From Metapseudomonas boanensis (GTDB lineage: Bacteria; Pseudomonadota; Gammaproteobacteria; Pseudomonadales; Pseudomonadaceae), in NCBI RefSeq assembly GCF_018704125.1, contig NZ_JAGTIS010000007.1, forward strand, positions 186,001 to 250,000: a DNA stretch of 64,000 nucleotides. Direction: 5' to 3'. Both the position numbers and the translations under genes were made by a program. The notes under the pieces are model-generated. The model saw nothing but the letters and a program-made list of their open reading frames with translations, was not told the DNA's origin and made no database searches. Of the stretch, positions 7,906 to 18,522 are shown one piece after another; position 1 is the stretch's first letter; each line of letters begins with the position of its first letter.

Positions 7906-10653
7906 ATGAGCCAAGCCCCTCTCGTCCTGGTGGACGGATCTTCCTACCTGTATCGCGCCTTCCATGCCCTGCCGCCGCTGACCACTTCAGCCGGCCTGCC
8001 CACGGGCGCGGTGAAGGGTGTGCTGAACATGCTCAAGAGCTTGCGCCGGCAGTACCCGGACAGTCCCTTCGCGGTGGTCTTCGATGCCAAGGGCGGTACC
8101 TTCCGCGACGAGATGTTCGCCGAGTACAAGGCCAACCGGCCATCGATGCCGGACGAGTTGCGGGTCCAGGTCGAACCGTTGCACGCCAGCGTGCGGGCCT
8201 TGGGCTTGCCGTTGCTTTGCGTGGAGGGGGTGGAGGCCGACGACGTGATCGGCACCCTGGCCCGGCAAAGCGCTGCGGTCGGTCGTCCGGTGGTGATTTC
8301 CACCGGCGACAAGGATATGGCGCAGCTGGTCGACGGGCACATTACGCTGGTCAATACCATGACTGGTAGCACGCTAGACGTGGATGGCGTGAAGGAGAAA
8401 TTCGGTGTCGGTCCTGAACTCATCATCGACTACCTGGCGCTGATGGGTGACAAGGTCGACAACATCCCCGGGGTTCCCGGTGTGGGCGAGAAGACCGCCC
8501 TCGGGTTGTTGGTGGGCATCGGTGGCGGCCTGGATATGCTCTACGCCAGCCTCGACAAAGTGCCGGAGTTGCCGATCCGTGGTGCCAAAAGCCTGCCGGC
8601 CAAGCTCGAAGAGCACCGGGATATGGCCTACCTCTCCTACAAACTGGCCACCATCAAGTGCGATGTGCCGCTGAATGTGGAAATCGATGCCCTGCACCCG
8701 GGCGAACCGGACCGCGAGGCCCTGGCCGAGCTCTATCGCATCCTGGAATTCAAGAGCTGGCTCGACGACCTGCAGCGCCAGGCCAAGTCCGCTGGCGAGG
8801 AGCTTGCCGCCCCGGAGCAGTCGGCGGCGACAACGGAGGCCCGTTATGAAACCGTCCTGGATCAGGCCCGGTTCGACGCCTGGCTGAAGAAGCTCAACGA
8901 TGCGCCGCTGTTTGCCTTCGACACCGAAACTACCAGTCTCGACGCGCAGCAGGCGCAGGTGGTCGGCGTGTCGTTCGCCGTGCAGGCCTTCGATGCCGCC
9001 TACGTGCCGCTGGCCCACAGCTATATGGGCGTGCCCGCCCAGCTGGACCGTGATGCCGTCCTGACGGCCCTCAAGCCATTGCTGGAAGATCCGAACAAAG
9101 CCAAGGTCGGCCAGCACGCCAAGTACGACATGAATGTCCTGGCCAATGCTTCCACCCCCATCGCCGTGCAGGGTATCGCCTTCGACACCATGCTCGAATC
9201 CTATGTACTGGACTCCACTGCCACCCGCCACGACATGGATAGCCTGGCTCTCAAGTACCTCGGCCACAGCACCATCCGATTCGAGGACATCGCCGGCAAG
9301 GGCGCCAAGCAGCTGACCTTCGACCAGATCGCCTTGGAACAGGCTGGCCCCTATGCCGCCGAAGACGCCGACGTGACCCTGCGCCTGCACCAGGCGCTGT
9401 GGCAGAAGCTGGAGGCCATCCCCTCCCTGGCCAAGGTCCTGCGCGAGATCGAGATGCCGCTGGTGCCGGTGCTCGCCCGCATCGAGCGCAATGGCGCCTA
9501 TGTCGATGCCAGGCTGCTGGGCCAGCAGAGCCTTGAGCTGGGCGAGAAGATGGTCGCCCTGGAGCGCCAGGCCTTTGAGCACGCCGGCCAGGAATTCAAC
9601 CTCGGCTCGCCCAAGCAGCTCGGCGCCATCCTCTACGAGAAGCTCGGCCTGCCAGTGCTGGCCAAGACTGCCACCGGACAGCCCTCCACGGCGGAAAACG
9701 TTCTTGCCGACCTCGCCGAACAGGATTACGAGCTGCCCAGGGTGATCATGCAGTACCGCTCCCTGAGCAAGCTCAAGAGCACCTATACCGACCGCCTGCC
9801 GGAGCAGATCAACCCACGCACCGGGCGCATCCACACCTCCTACCACCAGGCGGTGGCGGCCACCGGGCGCCTGTCGTCATCCGACCCGAACCTGCAGAAC
9901 ATCCCGATTCGCACTGCCGAGGGCCGGCGCATTCGCCAGGCCTTCATCGCGCCCAAGGGCTACAAATTGCTGGCGGCGGACTACTCGCAGATCGAGCTAC
10001 GCATCATGGCTCACCTGGCCAAGGACGAAGGCCTGCTGGATGCCTTCCGCCATGACCGCGACGTGCACCGCGCCACCGCGGCTGAAGTCTTCGGCGTGCC
10101 GCTGGAAGACGTGAGCAGCGACCAGCGTCGCAGCGCCAAGGCGATCAACTTTGGTCTCATCTATGGCATGAGTGCGTTCGGCCTGGCCAAGCAGATCGGC
10201 GTCGAGCGCAAGGAAGCCCAGGCATACATCGACCGCTACTTCGCCCGTTACCCCGGCGTGCTCGCCTATATGGAGCGCACCCGCGAACAGGCGGCGCAGC
10301 AAGGCTTCGTGGAAACCCTGTTCGGCCGTCGCCTGTATCTGCCAGAGATCCATTCGAAGAACCAGGCCATGCGCAAAGCCGCTGAGCGCACCGCGATCAA
10401 CGCGCCGATGCAGGGCACGGCCGCAGACATCATGAAACGCGCCATGGTTGCCGTGGACAATTGGCTGCAGGAAAGCAGGCTGGACGCCAAGGTCATCCTC
10501 CAGGTGCACGACGAACTGGTTCTGGAAGTCCGTGAGGACCTGGTGGAGCAAGTGCGCAAGCAGATCCGTCCGCTGATGGGGGGCGCCGCTGAGCTCGATG
10601 TGCCGCTCGTGGTGGAAGTGGGGGTTGGCGACAACTGGGACGAGGCGCACTAA
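7906..10653 (+). CDS. polA: DNA polymerase I
   Basis: A 915-residue DNA polymerase I for Okazaki-fragment maturation and repair. All three domains are present. The 5'-nuclease opens [20 protein letters not shown], with the H3TH region [10 protein letters not shown]. The proofreading exonuclease keeps its catalytic acids ([11 protein letters not shown]). Polymerase motifs A ([13 protein letters not shown]), B ([14 protein letters not shown]) and C (VHDEL) are intact. A TTG 12 bases upstream is in frame, but the ATG at 7906 gives the family start. Followed by the small RNA ErsA, just as E. coli polA is followed by Spot 42. Confidence 0.98.
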   Translation: MSQAPLVLVDGSSYLYRAFHALPPLTTSAGLPTGAVKGVLNMLKSLRRQYPDSPFAVVFDAKGGTFRDEMFAEYKANRPSMPDELRVQVEPLHASVRALGLPLLCVEGVEADDVIGTLARQSAAVGRPVVISTGDKDMAQLVDGHITLVNTMTGSTLDVDGVKEKFGVGPELIIDYLALMGDKVDNIPGVPGVGEKTALGLLVGIGGGLDMLYASLDKVPELPIRGAKSLPAKLEEHRDMAYLSYKLATIKCDVPLNVEIDALHPGEPDREALAELYRILEFKSWLDDLQRQAKSAGEELAAPEQSAATTEARYETVLDQARFDAWLKKLNDAPLFAFDTETTSLDAQQAQVVGVSFAVQAFDAAYVPLAHSYMGVPAQLDRDAVLTALKPLLEDPNKAKVGQHAKYDMNVLANASTPIAVQGIAFDTMLESYVLDSTATRHDMDSLALKYLGHSTIRFEDIAGKGAKQLTFDQIALEQAGPYAAEDADVTLRLHQALWQKLEAIPSLAKVLREIEMPLVPVLARIERNGAYVDARLLGQQSLELGEKMVALERQAFEHAGQEFNLGSPKQLGAILYEKLGLPVLAKTATGQPSTAENVLADLAEQDYELPRVIMQYRSLSKLKSTYTDRLPEQINPRTGRIHTSYHQAVAATGRLSSSDPNLQNIPIRTAEGRRIRQAFIAPKGYKLLAADYSQIELRIMAHLAKDEGLLDAFRHDRDVHRATAAEVFGVPLEDVSSDQRRSAKAINFGLIYGMSAFGLAKQIGVERKEAQAYIDRYFARYPGVLAYMERTREQAAQQGFVETLFGRRLYLPEIHSKNQAMRKAAERTAINAPMQGTAADIMKRAMVAVDNWLQESRLDAKVILQVHDELVLEVREDLVEQVRKQIRPLMGGAAELDVPLVVEVGVGDNWDEAH

Positions 10654-10731
10654 GCGCCCGCCTCGCCTCGCTTAGGCTATCTGGACATAAATGGCCAGTA
10701 ACTGATAACGAAGTCGTTTTAGAGAAAGGCT

Positions 10732-10761
10732 GAACTTTTGCGGCGGGATGACAGTCACAAA
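10732..10761 (+). promoter_or_regulatory. AlgU (sigma-22)-type promoter for ErsA
   Basis: GAACTT (10732-10737), 17 bases, then TCACAAA (10755-10761) resemble the envelope-stress sigma factor consensus GAACTT-N16/17-TCTRA, with a perfect -35. A start near 10767 gives a transcript of about 129 bases to the terminator. P. aeruginosa ErsA is known to be sigma-22 dependent. Confidence 0.7.
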
Positions 10762-10766
10762 AGCTG

Positions 10767-10895
10767 AACGGCAGGTGAAGCCTTCAAAGCTCCTTTTGCT
10801 GTGTTTAGTGTTGGCAGATATCTGAACCCCGCCCTAGCGGTTCAGACTTAAACCCCGAACTTCCCCCTCCCCATACGAAGTCCGGGGTTTTTTTT
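10767..10895 (+). ncRNA. ersA: Small RNA ErsA
   Basis: Lies between polA and engB, where ErsA (132 nt) is found in P. aeruginosa and Spot 42 in E. coli. Predicted length is about 129 nt from the sigma-22 promoter to the terminator. Visible structure: a 7-bp hairpin CTGAACC/GGTTCAG (10822-10845) and a strong terminator stem. The terminator loop is pyrimidine-rich (TTCCCCCTCCCC), the sort of stretch Hfq-dependent RNAs use for pairing. ErsA is known to repress algC and link envelope stress to exopolysaccharide production. The 5' end is inferred. Confidence 0.85.
10851..10895 (+). terminator. Intrinsic terminator of ErsA
   Basis: AACCCCGAACTTC pairs with GAAGTCCGGGGTT (12 pairs, one mismatch) and runs into a stretch of T residues on the plus strand. 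It also lies just past the engB stop on the other strand. Confidence 0.92.
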
Positions 10896-10904
10896 GCCTG
10901 GGAT

Positions 10905-11552
10905 TCAGGCGTTGCCGTCTTCGCCCGAGGCTTCGTCTTCCAACTGCAGCCAGCGCGCCAATACAGCTTGTGCTTCTTCGATGCCTTGCCGCTTGGGTGC
11001 CGAGAACAGCTGGATTGTCACGCCCTCGCCCCAACCCTTGCGGATGTCCTGGCGCACCTTGAGCAATGCATTCTTCGCCGCGCCAAAGGCCAGCTTGTCG
11101 GCCTTGGTCAGCAGGATGTGCAGCGGCATGTGGCTTGCACTTGACCAGTCCAGCATCAGGCGGTCGAAGTCGGTGAGCGGATGGCGGATGTCCATCATCA
11201 GCACCAGGCCGGCCAGGCTTTCACGGCTGCTCAGGTAGGCCTCCAGGTGATGCTGCCAGTGCTGCTTCAGCGGAATGGGCACCTTGGCGTAGCCATAGCC
11301 GGGCAGGTCCACCAGGCGTCGGTGCTCATCGAGGGAGAAGAAGTTGAGCAGCTGCGTCCGCCCCGGTGTCTTCGAGGTCCGGGCCAGGCTGGCGTGGGTG
11401 AGGGTATTCAGCGCGCTCGACTTGCCAGCGTTGGAACGCCCGGCAAAGGCCACTTCCAGGCCCTCGTCGGGCGGGCACTGGTCGACCTTGGCGGCACTGA
11501 TGAGGAAGCGGGCCTGTTGGCACAGGCCAATGATCGGATTCTTGAATGACAT
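10905..11552 (-). CDS. engB: Ribosome biogenesis GTPase EngB (YihA/YsxC)
   Basis: A 215-residue TRAFAC-class GTPase needed for large ribosomal subunit assembly. G-motifs in order: G1 [11 protein letters not shown]2 [12 protein letters not shown]3 [11 protein letters not shown] and G4 TKADK. The opening [17 protein letters not shown] and the length are normal for the family. Converges with polA/ErsA, as in other pseudomonads, and diverges from the cytochrome gene at 11728. Confidence 0.96.
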   Translation of the reverse strand: MSFKNPIIGLCQQARFLISAAKVDQCPPDEGLEVAFAGRSNAGKSSALNTLTHASLARTSKTPGRTQLLNFFSLDEHRRLVDLPGYGYAKVPIPLKQHWQHHLEAYLSSRESLAGLVLMMDIRHPLTDFDRLMLDWSSASHMPLHILLTKADKLAFGAAKNALLKVRQDIRKGWGEGVTIQLFSAPKRQGIEEAQAVLARWLQLEDEASGEDGNA

Positions 11553-11727
11553 GCGGTGTCCAAGGGTGCGACGCGGTGTCGCAGGAGGCGGTTTCGTTTC
11601 CGTTTAGGCGACGTGAGTATATAATGCCGCAGATTTAGTGTGCGCTTTATCCCCCAGGGTCTAGTGTCCACGGGACCGACTGGTGCACGAAAGAATGCCC
11701 AGCGAACCCCTCTAATGAGGTCAGATC

Positions 11728-12018
11728 ATGAAGAAAATGCTGCTCGTCGCAAGCCTTGCGGCGCTGTCTTTCAGCGCGCAAGCAGCTCAGGATCCGGAAG
11801 CGGTGTTCAACCGCGCCTGTGGTGCCTGTCACAGTGGTCAGCTGCCTATGGCGCCGAAAAAAGGCGACAAGGCTGCGTGGGAGCCTCGCCTGGCCAAGGG
11901 GATGGATACTCTGGTGCAGAGCGTCACCAACGGTTTCAACGCCATGCCACCGAAAGGCCTGTGCATGGACTGCAGTGCCGAGGACTACAAAGCGGTCATC
12001 CAGTGGATGAGCCAATAA
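11728..12018 (+). CDS. Cytochrome c5-type monoheme protein
   Basis: A 96-residue periplasmic c-type cytochrome. The signal peptide (MKKMLLVASLAALSFSAQA) is followed by one heme site C31-G-A-C34-H. A later Met (NAMPPKG) is the likely sixth ligand. The C79-M-D-C82 pair matches the disulphide of the c5 subgroup. A TATAAT (11620-11625) upstream may be its -10. It precedes the diheme cytochrome c4 gene by 51 bases; together they probably carry electrons from the bc1 complex to terminal oxidases. Confidence 0.9.
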   Translation: MKKMLLVASLAALSFSAQAAQDPEAVFNRACGACHSGQLPMAPKKGDKAAWEPRLAKGMDTLVQSVTNGFNAMPPKGLCMDCSAEDYKAVIQWMSQ

Positions 12019-12069
12019 ACTGCCCCGGCGCTTAACTCCTTTACCCTTTAGCCGTAGTTGGATTAGCTG

Positions 12070-12675
12070 ATGAACAAAGTAATCGTGAGTCTGCTGTTGA
12101 CCCTGGGCATCACCGGTCTGGCCCACGCCGCTGGCGACGCCAAGGCCGGCCAGGCGAAAGCCGCAGTGTGCGGTGCCTGCCATGGTCCCGATGGCAACAG
12201 CGTTGCCCCGAACTTCCCGAAACTGGCTGGCCAGGGCGAGCGTTACCTGCTCAAGCAACTCAATGACATCAAGGCCGGCAACCGCCAGGTGCTGGAAATG
12301 ACTGGCCTGCTGAACAACATGAGCGACCAGGACCTGGCCGACATCGCTGCCTACTTCTCTAGCCAGAAGGGCAGCGTCGGCGCCGCCGATCCGAAGCTGG
12401 TCGCACGTGGCGAAGCCTTGTTCCGCGGCGGCAAGCTCGACCAGGGCATGCCTGCCTGCACCGGTTGCCACTCGCCTGATGGCTCCGGCAACGCCGCTGC
12501 CGGCTTCCCGCACCTGGGCGGCCAGCATGCCCAGTACGTGGCCAAGCAGCTGACCGATTTCCGCGAAGGCAACCGCACCAACGATGGCGATGCCCAGATG
12601 ATGCGCGCCGTTGCTGCCAAGCTGAGCAACAAGGACATCGAAGCCGTTTCCAGTTACATCCAGGGTCTCCACTGA
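12070..12675 (+). CDS. Cytochrome c4 (diheme)
   Basis: A 201-residue periplasmic diheme cytochrome. A signal peptide ending AHA at residue 20 is followed by two similar cytochrome domains, with heme sites C34-G-A-C37-H and C130-T-G-C133-H. Each has a Met ligand region (LEMTGLLNNMSDQD and AQMMRAVAAKLSNKD). Known role: electron donor to cbb3-type oxidases. Ends before a strong terminator at 12699. Confidence 0.95.
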   Translation: MNKVIVSLLLTLGITGLAHAAGDAKAGQAKAAVCGACHGPDGNSVAPNFPKLAGQGERYLLKQLNDIKAGNRQVLEMTGLLNNMSDQDLADIAAYFSSQKGSVGAADPKLVARGEALFRGGKLDQGMPACTGCHSPDGSGNAAAGFPHLGGQHAQYVAKQLTDFREGNRTNDGDAQMMRAVAAKLSNKDIEAVSSYIQGLH

Positions 12676-12698
12676 GGCATGTTGTCTGGAACTTGAAC

Positions 12699-12724
12699 AA
12701 GGGTGGCCTAGGCCACCCTTTTTC
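12699..12724. terminator. Intrinsic terminator after cytochrome c4
   Basis: AAGGGTGGCC and GGCCACCCTT form a 10-bp stem with a 2-base loop, followed by TTTT on the plus strand. It separates the cytochrome operon from dsbA. Confidence 0.9.
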
Positions 12725-12818
12725 GTTCTCAGGCTCGCTACAATGGCCGGAACCAGCCGCAACGCCACCGGTCAAATCTGGGCCTTCGCGGCGCCCTCTA
12801 AATCTCAAGGAGTGAAGC

Positions 12819-13448
12819 ATGCGTAACCTGATCCTTTCCGCCGTCTTTGCCGGCGCCAGCCTGCTGGGCCTGGGCGCCCAGGCCGAGGACATCGAGGCCG
12901 GCAAGCAGTATGTCGAGCTGAGCAGCCCCGTCCCCGTGGCCGTGCCTGGCAAGATCGAGGTGGTGGAGCTGTTCTGGTACGGTTGCCCGCACTGCTACCA
13001 GTTCGAGCCGACCCTCAATCCCTGGACCGAGAAGCTGCCGGAGGATGTCAACTTCGTGCGTATTCCCGCCATGTTCGGCGGCCTGTGGAACGTCCATGGC
13101 CAGCTGTTCATCGCCCTGGAAAGCATGAAGGTCGAGCAGCAGGTGCACAAAGCCGTGTTCGAGGCCATCCACAAGGACGGCAAGAAGCTGGCGACCCCCG
13201 AAGAAATGGCCGAGTTCCTCGCCACCCAGGGCGTGGACAAGGACGCCTTCCTCAAGGCCTACAACTCCTTTGGCGTGAAGAGCCAGATGGAAAAAGCCAA
13301 GAAACTGGCCATGGCCTACCAGATCACTGGCGTACCGACTCTGGTGGTGAACGGCAAGTACCGCTTCGACATCAGTTCCTCGGGTGGCCCGGAGCAGACC
13401 CTCAAGGTCGCCGAGCACCTGATCGATAAGGAGCGCGCCGCCAAGTAA
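12819..13448 (+). CDS. dsbA: Thiol:disulfide interchange protein DsbA
   Basis: A 209-residue periplasmic oxidase that puts disulphide bonds into exported proteins. The signal peptide ends AQA at residue 22. The thioredoxin active site is C56-P-H-C59, the DsbA signature, and the cis-proline loop is TGVPTLVVNG. Length is normal. A good ribosome binding site (AAGGAG) precedes the ATG. The following EEP gene starts 15 bases later and may share the transcript. Confidence 0.96.
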   Translation: MRNLILSAVFAGASLLGLGAQAEDIEAGKQYVELSSPVPVAVPGKIEVVELFWYGCPHCYQFEPTLNPWTEKLPEDVNFVRIPAMFGGLWNVHGQLFIALESMKVEQQVHKAVFEAIHKDGKKLATPEEMAEFLATQGVDKDAFLKAYNSFGVKSQMEKAKKLAMAYQITGVPTLVVNGKYRFDISSSGGPEQTLKVAEHLIDKERAAK

Positions 13449-13463
13449 GCGGCGCATTCCCCG

Positions 13464-14318
13464 ATGCTGCGTCGCTGGGTGGGTGAGCGGACCGCAAGCC
13501 TGTGCGATGCACGGGTCAACCCCAATTGCGATAAGGGCAGGCTGCCGGCCGACGGTCGCCTGCGCCTGCTGAGCTTCAACATCCAGGTCGGCATCAACAC
13601 CGAGCGCTATCACCATTACCTGACTCGTGGCTGGCAGCACCTGCTGCCGCACACCGGTCGCGCCACCAACCTGCAACGCATTGGCGACCTGCTACGCGAC
13701 TATGACCTGGTCGCCTTGCAGGAGGTCGATGGTGGTAGTCTCCGGACTGGCTATGTCAACCAGGTCGAGCGCCTTGCCCAGTTGGGTGACTTCCCCTACT
13801 GGTACCAGCAGCTCAACCGCAACCTCGGTCGACTAGCCCAGCACAGCAATGGCGTGCTCAGCCGGCTGCAGCCCAGCCTTATCGAAGACCATCCCCTTCC
13901 CGGCCCACCGGGACGCGGGGCGATCCTGATGCGTTTCGGCGAGGGACGTAACGCCCTCGCCGTCGTGATGATGCACCTTTCCCTGGGCGCCCGGACCCGC
14001 ACCCGGCAGCTGGCCTATATTCGCGAGCGCGTCGCCGGCTTCCGCCATCTGGTGCTGATGGGCGACATGAATACCCATGCCAATGACCTGCTCGAGCACT
14101 CGCCTCTGCGCGACCTCGGACTGCTGGCGCCTCAGGTCGAAGCAACCTTCCCTAGCTGGCGGCCGCAGCGCTGCCTCGACCACATCCTGCTCAGCTCCAG
14201 CCTTACCCTGGAGCGGGTGTCGGTACTCAGCGAGTCGATCTCCGACCACCTGCCGGTGGCAGTGGATATCCGCCTGCCTGACGAACTGTGTGCGGACCTG
14301 CCGCTCGCGCTGGCCTGA
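13464..14318 (+). CDS. Endonuclease/exonuclease/phosphatase (EEP) family protein
   Basis: A 284-residue protein of the EEP fold. The metal-dependent catalytic motifs are all visible: [34 protein letters not shown] and SDHLPVAV. There is no signal peptide or membrane segment, so it is probably cytoplasmic. Substrate unknown: EEP enzymes cleave DNA, RNA or phosphoesters. It lies between dsbA and the GGDEF gene (20-base gap), an order I recall from P. aeruginosa (PA5489-PA5487). Confidence 0.88.
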   Translation: MLRRWVGERTASLCDARVNPNCDKGRLPADGRLRLLSFNIQVGINTERYHHYLTRGWQHLLPHTGRATNLQRIGDLLRDYDLVALQEVDGGSLRTGYVNQVERLAQLGDFPYWYQQLNRNLGRLAQHSNGVLSRLQPSLIEDHPLPGPPGRGAILMRFGEGRNALAVVMMHLSLGARTRTRQLAYIRERVAGFRHLVLMGDMNTHANDLLEHSPLRDLGLLAPQVEATFPSWRPQRCLDHILLSSSLTLERVSVLSESISDHLPVAVDIRLPDELCADLPLALA

Positions 14319-14338
14319 CCCTTCGCGGATTCCCCTGC

Positions 14339-16213
14339 ATGAGTGATGACGCCCAACGCTGGAAGGCCAAGTACCTGCAGAGCCTCGAGCAGCAGGAGAA
14401 GCTGGAGAAGCGCTGGGACTTCCGCCTCGACCTGTTACGTCGTGGCCTGGTGCGCAGCTCGCTGGCTGCCGAGGGCAGCGACAAGGCGGTGGATCAGTGC
14501 ATGCGGGAGCTGCGCGAGATCGTCCGCGGTGACCAGATGGATGCCGGGCTTTCCGCCTTGATCCCGCGTCTGGAAAGGACCGTGCTGGATTCCGAGCACC
14601 GCCGCCAGCGTGGCATTGAGCAGAGCGTTGCTGCCCTGGGTAGCCTGGCGAACCGGTTGCTCGAGCTGGACCTGCCTCGCGAGTTGCGCAAGGACCTCAA
14701 GCAATTCGCCAAGCGCATCAATGAAAGCGCCCGCCATCCGCGAGAAATGCCCGCCCTGCTGGCGGAGCTCAGCATGCTCCAGGGCCAGGCTCTGCTGGCC
14801 TCGCAGACGGATCCAGCGCTGGATCGGCCAGGACTGCTGCAGCGCCTGTTCGGCGGCCGTGACGATGCGCCGGCCTGCGAACAGGCGCCGGAAAATGCCC
14901 GGAAGGAACCGGTGCCTCCAGCAGCTTCTGAGCCTGTCGCCGGCGGGGTTATCCAGCCGTACCGTGGCGAAGCTCCCGTTGCACCTGGCGTAACTGTCGC
15001 GCCCAGGCCTGCGGCGGCCCTCACTGCAGGCCTCGACAGCCTGCCTTTGCCCGCCACGCTCTTGACCGGCGAAGGCGACTCCGCCTACGCCTTGCCCAGC
15101 TTGCCCGAGCCCGGCTACAGCGCTGTGGCGCAGCATGTCGCCGACAGCCTTCGCTCGCTGTTGGACGAGTTGGAATTGCCCGAATACCACCAGCCCCAGG
15201 CCGAAGCCTTGCGTCAGCGTCTGCAGGGCGGGCTCAACTGGTACGAGTTGGTCCCGGTACTCGATGACCTCGGCGTGCTGGTGCTGGCGGTGACGGACAA
15301 TGGCCAGCGCGAATTCGCCGGCTACCTCAAACAGCTCAACCAACGCCTGGCGCAGTTTCTCGACAACCTGAGCGTTGCCCAGGATGGGCATGCCGAGTCG
15401 GAGCGCAGTGCGCGTGCACTGGATGACCAGCTGCGCGAGCAGGTCAGCGGGTTGCAGACCAGCGTGCAGGGTGCTGCTGACCTGGAACACCTGAAACAGA
15501 GCCTGGAGCAGCGCCTCGGCGGCCTGCTCGACACCCTGGATCATCATCAGCAGCAACGTGCCGCGCATGAGCAGGCATTGGGCGAACGCCTGCAGGCCTT
15601 GATGGCGCACGTGAGCAGCATGGAGGCCGAGGCCCAGGGCTTTCGCGACAACCTCGAAGCACAGCGCCAGAGGGCGTTGCGCGACCCGCTCACCGGGCTG
15701 CCAAACCGGGCAGCCTGGAACGAGCGCCTTGACCTGGAGGTGGCTCGCCAGCAACGTTACGGCGGCGATCTGTTGCTGGCAGTGATCGACATCGACCACT
15801 TCAAGCGGATCAATGACAGCTTCGGCCATCTGGCCGGTGACAAGGTTCTCAAACTCATCGCCGCAGAGCTGGCCAGGCGCCTGCGCAAGACCGACTTCAT
15901 CGCCCGCTTCGGCGGTGAAGAGTTCGTCCTTCTCCTGCCGGGGACACCGTTGGAGGGCGGCCAACAACTGCTGGAAAACCTGCGAACAGCCGTAGAAGCT
16001 TGTCCGTTCCACTTCAAGGGCGAGCGGGTTGCGATCACCTTCTCCGCTGGATTGACCGCCCAGATTGCCGGCGAACGCAGCGATGAGACGTTCCAGCGCG
16101 CCGACCGAGCCCTCTACCGCGCCAAGCAATGCGGCCGGAATCGGGTCGAAATCCACGAGCCTGACTCAATAGCGCCAGCGCCCGACGCCTCCGGAGCGCT
16201 GCTGGCGGAGTGA
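14339..16213 (+). CDS. dgcH: Diguanylate cyclase, DgcH-like
   Basis: A 624-residue cytoplasmic protein with no membrane segment. The first two thirds are helical with a coiled-coil run before the catalytic domain (about residues 370-445) and a Pro/Ala-rich linker in the middle. The C-terminal GGDEF domain has an intact active site (RFGGEEF, near residue 525) and an RxxD product-inhibition site five residues before it ([14 protein letters not shown]). It should make cyclic di-GMP under feedback control. The ATG at 14339 was chosen over one 51 bases upstream lying inside the EEP gene. Position matches P. aeruginosa PA5487. Confidence 0.9.
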   Translation: MSDDAQRWKAKYLQSLEQQEKLEKRWDFRLDLLRRGLVRSSLAAEGSDKAVDQCMRELREIVRGDQMDAGLSALIPRLERTVLDSEHRRQRGIEQSVAALGSLANRLLELDLPRELRKDLKQFAKRINESARHPREMPALLAELSMLQGQALLASQTDPALDRPGLLQRLFGGRDDAPACEQAPENARKEPVPPAASEPVAGGVIQPYRGEAPVAPGVTVAPRPAAALTAGLDSLPLPATLLTGEGDSAYALPSLPEPGYSAVAQHVADSLRSLLDELELPEYHQPQAEALRQRLQGGLNWYELVPVLDDLGVLVLAVTDNGQREFAGYLKQLNQRLAQFLDNLSVAQDGHAESERSARALDDQLREQVSGLQTSVQGAADLEHLKQSLEQRLGGLLDTLDHHQQQRAAHEQALGERLQALMAHVSSMEAEAQGFRDNLEAQRQRALRDPLTGLPNRAAWNERLDLEVARQQRYGGDLLLAVIDIDHFKRINDSFGHLAGDKVLKLIAAELARRLRKTDFIARFGGEEFVLLLPGTPLEGGQQLLENLRTAVEACPFHFKGERVAITFSAGLTAQIAGERSDETFQRADRALYRAKQCGRNRVEIHEPDSIAPAPDASGALLAE

Positions 16214-16218
16214 CCAGC

Positions 16219-17643
16219 TCAGGCGGCGCTGGGCAACCAGGGCTTCCAGTGTTCCGGGATGGTCTCGAGCCTCGGGTAGTCCAGCGCCGCCAACTGCACG
16301 GCGCTGAGGAGAAATGGCGTATGCCGATGCCGCACGGGCAGCGATCTCAATTCCGGTAGCCAGAGGCTGACGTAGCTGGCCTCAGGGTCATAGCGGTGGG
16401 CCTGGCGCAGGGCGTTGAACGCCCTGCTGTGGCGAGGATCGCTTGCCGCACCGGCGAGGTAGGCCCAGTTGCCCCAGTTGCTCGCCGGGTCGTAGTCCAG
16501 CAGGTGTTCCTCGAACCAGGCGGCGCCTGAGCACCACTGCTGCTGCAGGTCATTGACCAGGTAGCTGGCCACCACTTGCCGTCCGCGGTTGGACATCCAG
16601 CCAGTCATCGCCAGTTCGCGCATGTTCGCATCCACCAGCGGCATACCGGTGCGCCCCTGGCACCAGCGCAGGAAACGCTCATCGAGATTCCGCGGAGCCC
16701 TGGCGGTGGCCTTCAGGCCGTCGACGCGGAACATGGCTCCACCGTGGCGCAGCAAGGTCCAGCGGAAAAACTCGCGCCAGAGCAGCTCGGTCCATAGCCG
16801 CTGGGTCGACTCGTTGCGTCCGTGCTGCGCTTCATGGCGATGCAGTTCGGCGGCGACGCGGCGGGGCGACAGGCTGCCGTTGGCCAGCCATGGCGAGAGC
16901 TTCGAGGAATACTCGCTGCCGATCATCTCGTTGCGGGTGTCCTGGTATTGGCGCACGCCCTGGGATTCCCACAGGTAATCGCGTAGCCGGGCCAGCGCAG
17001 CGGGCTCGCCGCCGGCAAAGGGGAACGCCGTGGCTGGAACCGACAGCGGATCGCCCAGGCCCAGGTGGGAAAGCGTCGGCAGTGGCTCCAGTAGCGGCAG
17101 GGCTTCCGTCGGTAGCGAGGGCAGCAGATTCGGGACGAAGCGTGGCTGGAACACATTGGCACGTGCTTCGATCATGGCGCGGAATTGACTGAAGACCGAC
17201 GGCAGCTCCTCGATCAGGCACGGCAGTTGGTCTTCACTGAGCAAGCCATTGCCCGGCAGTTCACGCAGCGGGCACCTGCCCAAAGCCTTGCGCACCCGCT
17301 GCAGCTCCGTACGCTCGAAGGGGGCGACTTCCTCCAGCGTCAGCACTTCATCCAGCTTCAGCTGCGTCACCAGCGCCGGAATGACCGCGTCAGAGTGCCC
17401 TTGCAGCACCAAAAGGCGCGAGCCGTGCTGGCGAAGGCCGGCGTCGAGCGCCGTGAGGCTTTCCAGCAGGAAGCGTGCGCGGTGCACACCCAGGCGCCGA
17501 GGTCCCAGCGGCGAGGGCAGCAGCAGCGCAGGATCGAAAACAAATAGCGGAAGGACCCGCTCGGCCAGGAGTGCTGCCTGTAGCGCCGGGTGGTCATCAA
17601 GTCGCAGATCTTGTTTCAACCACAGCAGCGCACGGCTCATCAT
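16219..17643 (-). CDS. DASH-type cryptochrome/photolyase
   Basis: A 474-residue flavoprotein of the photolyase/cryptochrome family, with an N-terminal Rossmann antenna domain (ALLWLKQDLRLDDHPAL) and a C-terminal FAD domain. FAD-binding and core motifs: GSEYSSKLSPWLANGSLSPR, LLWREFFRW, MRELAMTGWMSNRGRQVVAS and DYDPASNWGNW. The WREFFRWTLLRHG region looks DASH-like. DASH proteins repair pyrimidine dimers, mainly in single-stranded DNA. The ATG at 17643 has GAGGAA four bases upstream; the ATG at 17640 is an alternative. Converges with the GGDEF gene, leaving 5 bases. Confidence 0.85.
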   Translation of the reverse strand: MMSRALLWLKQDLRLDDHPALQAALLAERVLPLFVFDPALLLPSPLGPRRLGVHRARFLLESLTALDAGLRQHGSRLLVLQGHSDAVIPALVTQLKLDEVLTLEEVAPFERTELQRVRKALGRCPLRELPGNGLLSEDQLPCLIEELPSVFSQFRAMIEARANVFQPRFVPNLLPSLPTEALPLLEPLPTLSHLGLGDPLSVPATAFPFAGGEPAALARLRDYLWESQGVRQYQDTRNEMIGSEYSSKLSPWLANGSLSPRRVAAELHRHEAQHGRNESTQRLWTELLWREFFRWTLLRHGGAMFRVDGLKATARAPRNLDERFLRWCQGRTGMPLVDANMRELAMTGWMSNRGRQVVASYLVNDLQQQWCSGAAWFEEHLLDYDPASNWGNWAYLAGAASDPRHSRAFNALRQAHRYDPEASYVSLWLPELRSLPVRHRHTPFLLSAVQLAALDYPRLETIPEHWKPWLPSAA

Positions 17644-17928
17644 GGCTTCCTCGGGGTGCGAATCCCTCCTCTCAACATTAATCTTCGCGGTTGAAAACAG
17701 CCGACCGTTCATCCTCGTCGTCTGCCCCCGTGTCCGGTCGGAATGCTGGCCCTGTGAGATCGGCTGCGTATAATCCGCGCCCTTTTCGGCTGGGTCTTGG
17801 CAGTACGGCTGCCGTCGGGCGTGTGCACCAAGGCTGTCGAGACACGGCGTAACGGTCCGACGTGTTTACGCAAAGACGCAGCTGCTGCAGGCCATTAAAC
17901 TTTGCCCATTGGTTGAGGAGCGCCCTCC
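17644..17928. other. Intergenic promoter region, photolyase/marC
   Basis: 285 bases between divergent genes. A TATAAT at 17769-17774 on the plus strand is a plausible -10 for marC, although the -35 is weak. No conserved RNA or small gene was recognised here. Confidence 0.4.
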
Positions 17929-18522
17929 ATGGAAATCCTAGGCATCGCCGTCCTGATCTTTCTGGTCACCGACCCATTCGGCAATATCGCCATCTTCATC
18001 GCTGCCCTGAAGACGGTCGCGCCCGAGCGGCGCTTGCGCGTGGCCCTGCGCGAGCTGCTCTTCGCGCTGGGTTTGCTACTGGTGTTTCTGACCTTCGGCG
18101 ACAAGATCCTTAGCGGCCTTGGCCTGTCCCGCGAGGCCATTGCGATCGCCGGCGGCATCATCCTGTTCATCATTGCGCTACGCCTGATCTTCCCGAAGCC
18201 AGAGGGCGTGCTGGGCGACCTGCCTGGCGGCGAACCGATGCTGGTGCCCCTGGCGACGCCAGCCGTGGCCGGACCTTCGGCGCTGGCGGTGCTGATGACC
18301 CTGCGCAACACCCATCAGGGCGAGCTCTGGGAGCTTTATGCCGCTGTCGTCCTGGCCTGGAGTGCCACCGCGATGATCCTGCTCCAGGCGGCGTTCCTGC
18401 AACGATTCCTCGGCGAGCGTGGCCTGATGGCGGTGGAACGCCTGACCGGTATGTTGCTGATCATGCTCAGCGTCGACATGCTGCTCGATAACCTGCAAAG
18501 CGTCCTTCATCTGAACCCATGA
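17929..18522 (+). CDS. MarC/YhgN-family inner membrane protein
   Basis: A 197-residue protein with about six hydrophobic segments of the MarC family (MEILGIAVLIFLVTDPFGNI opening, LATPAVAGPSAL in the middle). MarC proteins are integral inner-membrane proteins of unclear function; the old link to antibiotic resistance was not upheld. The stop overlaps the ampDh2 start by 4 bases, so the two are translated together. GAGGAGCG precedes the ATG. Confidence 0.9.
   Translation: MEILGIAVLIFLVTDPFGNIAIFIAALKTVAPERRLRVALRELLFALGLLLVFLTFGDKILSGLGLSREAIAIAGGIILFIIALRLIFPKPEGVLGDLPGGEPMLVPLATPAVAGPSALAVLMTLRNTHQGELWELYAAVVLAWSATAMILLQAAFLQRFLGERGLMAVERLTGMLLIMLSVDMLLDNLQSVLHLNP

Noticed and set aside
8374-9846. 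A 490-codon minus-strand open frame inside polA.
   Set aside because: Composition typical of antisense GC-rich frames; polA motifs cover the region.
14435-16156. A 573-codon minus-strand open frame within the GGDEF gene.
   Set aside because: The plus strand encodes an intact GGDEF domain there; the minus product has no family features.
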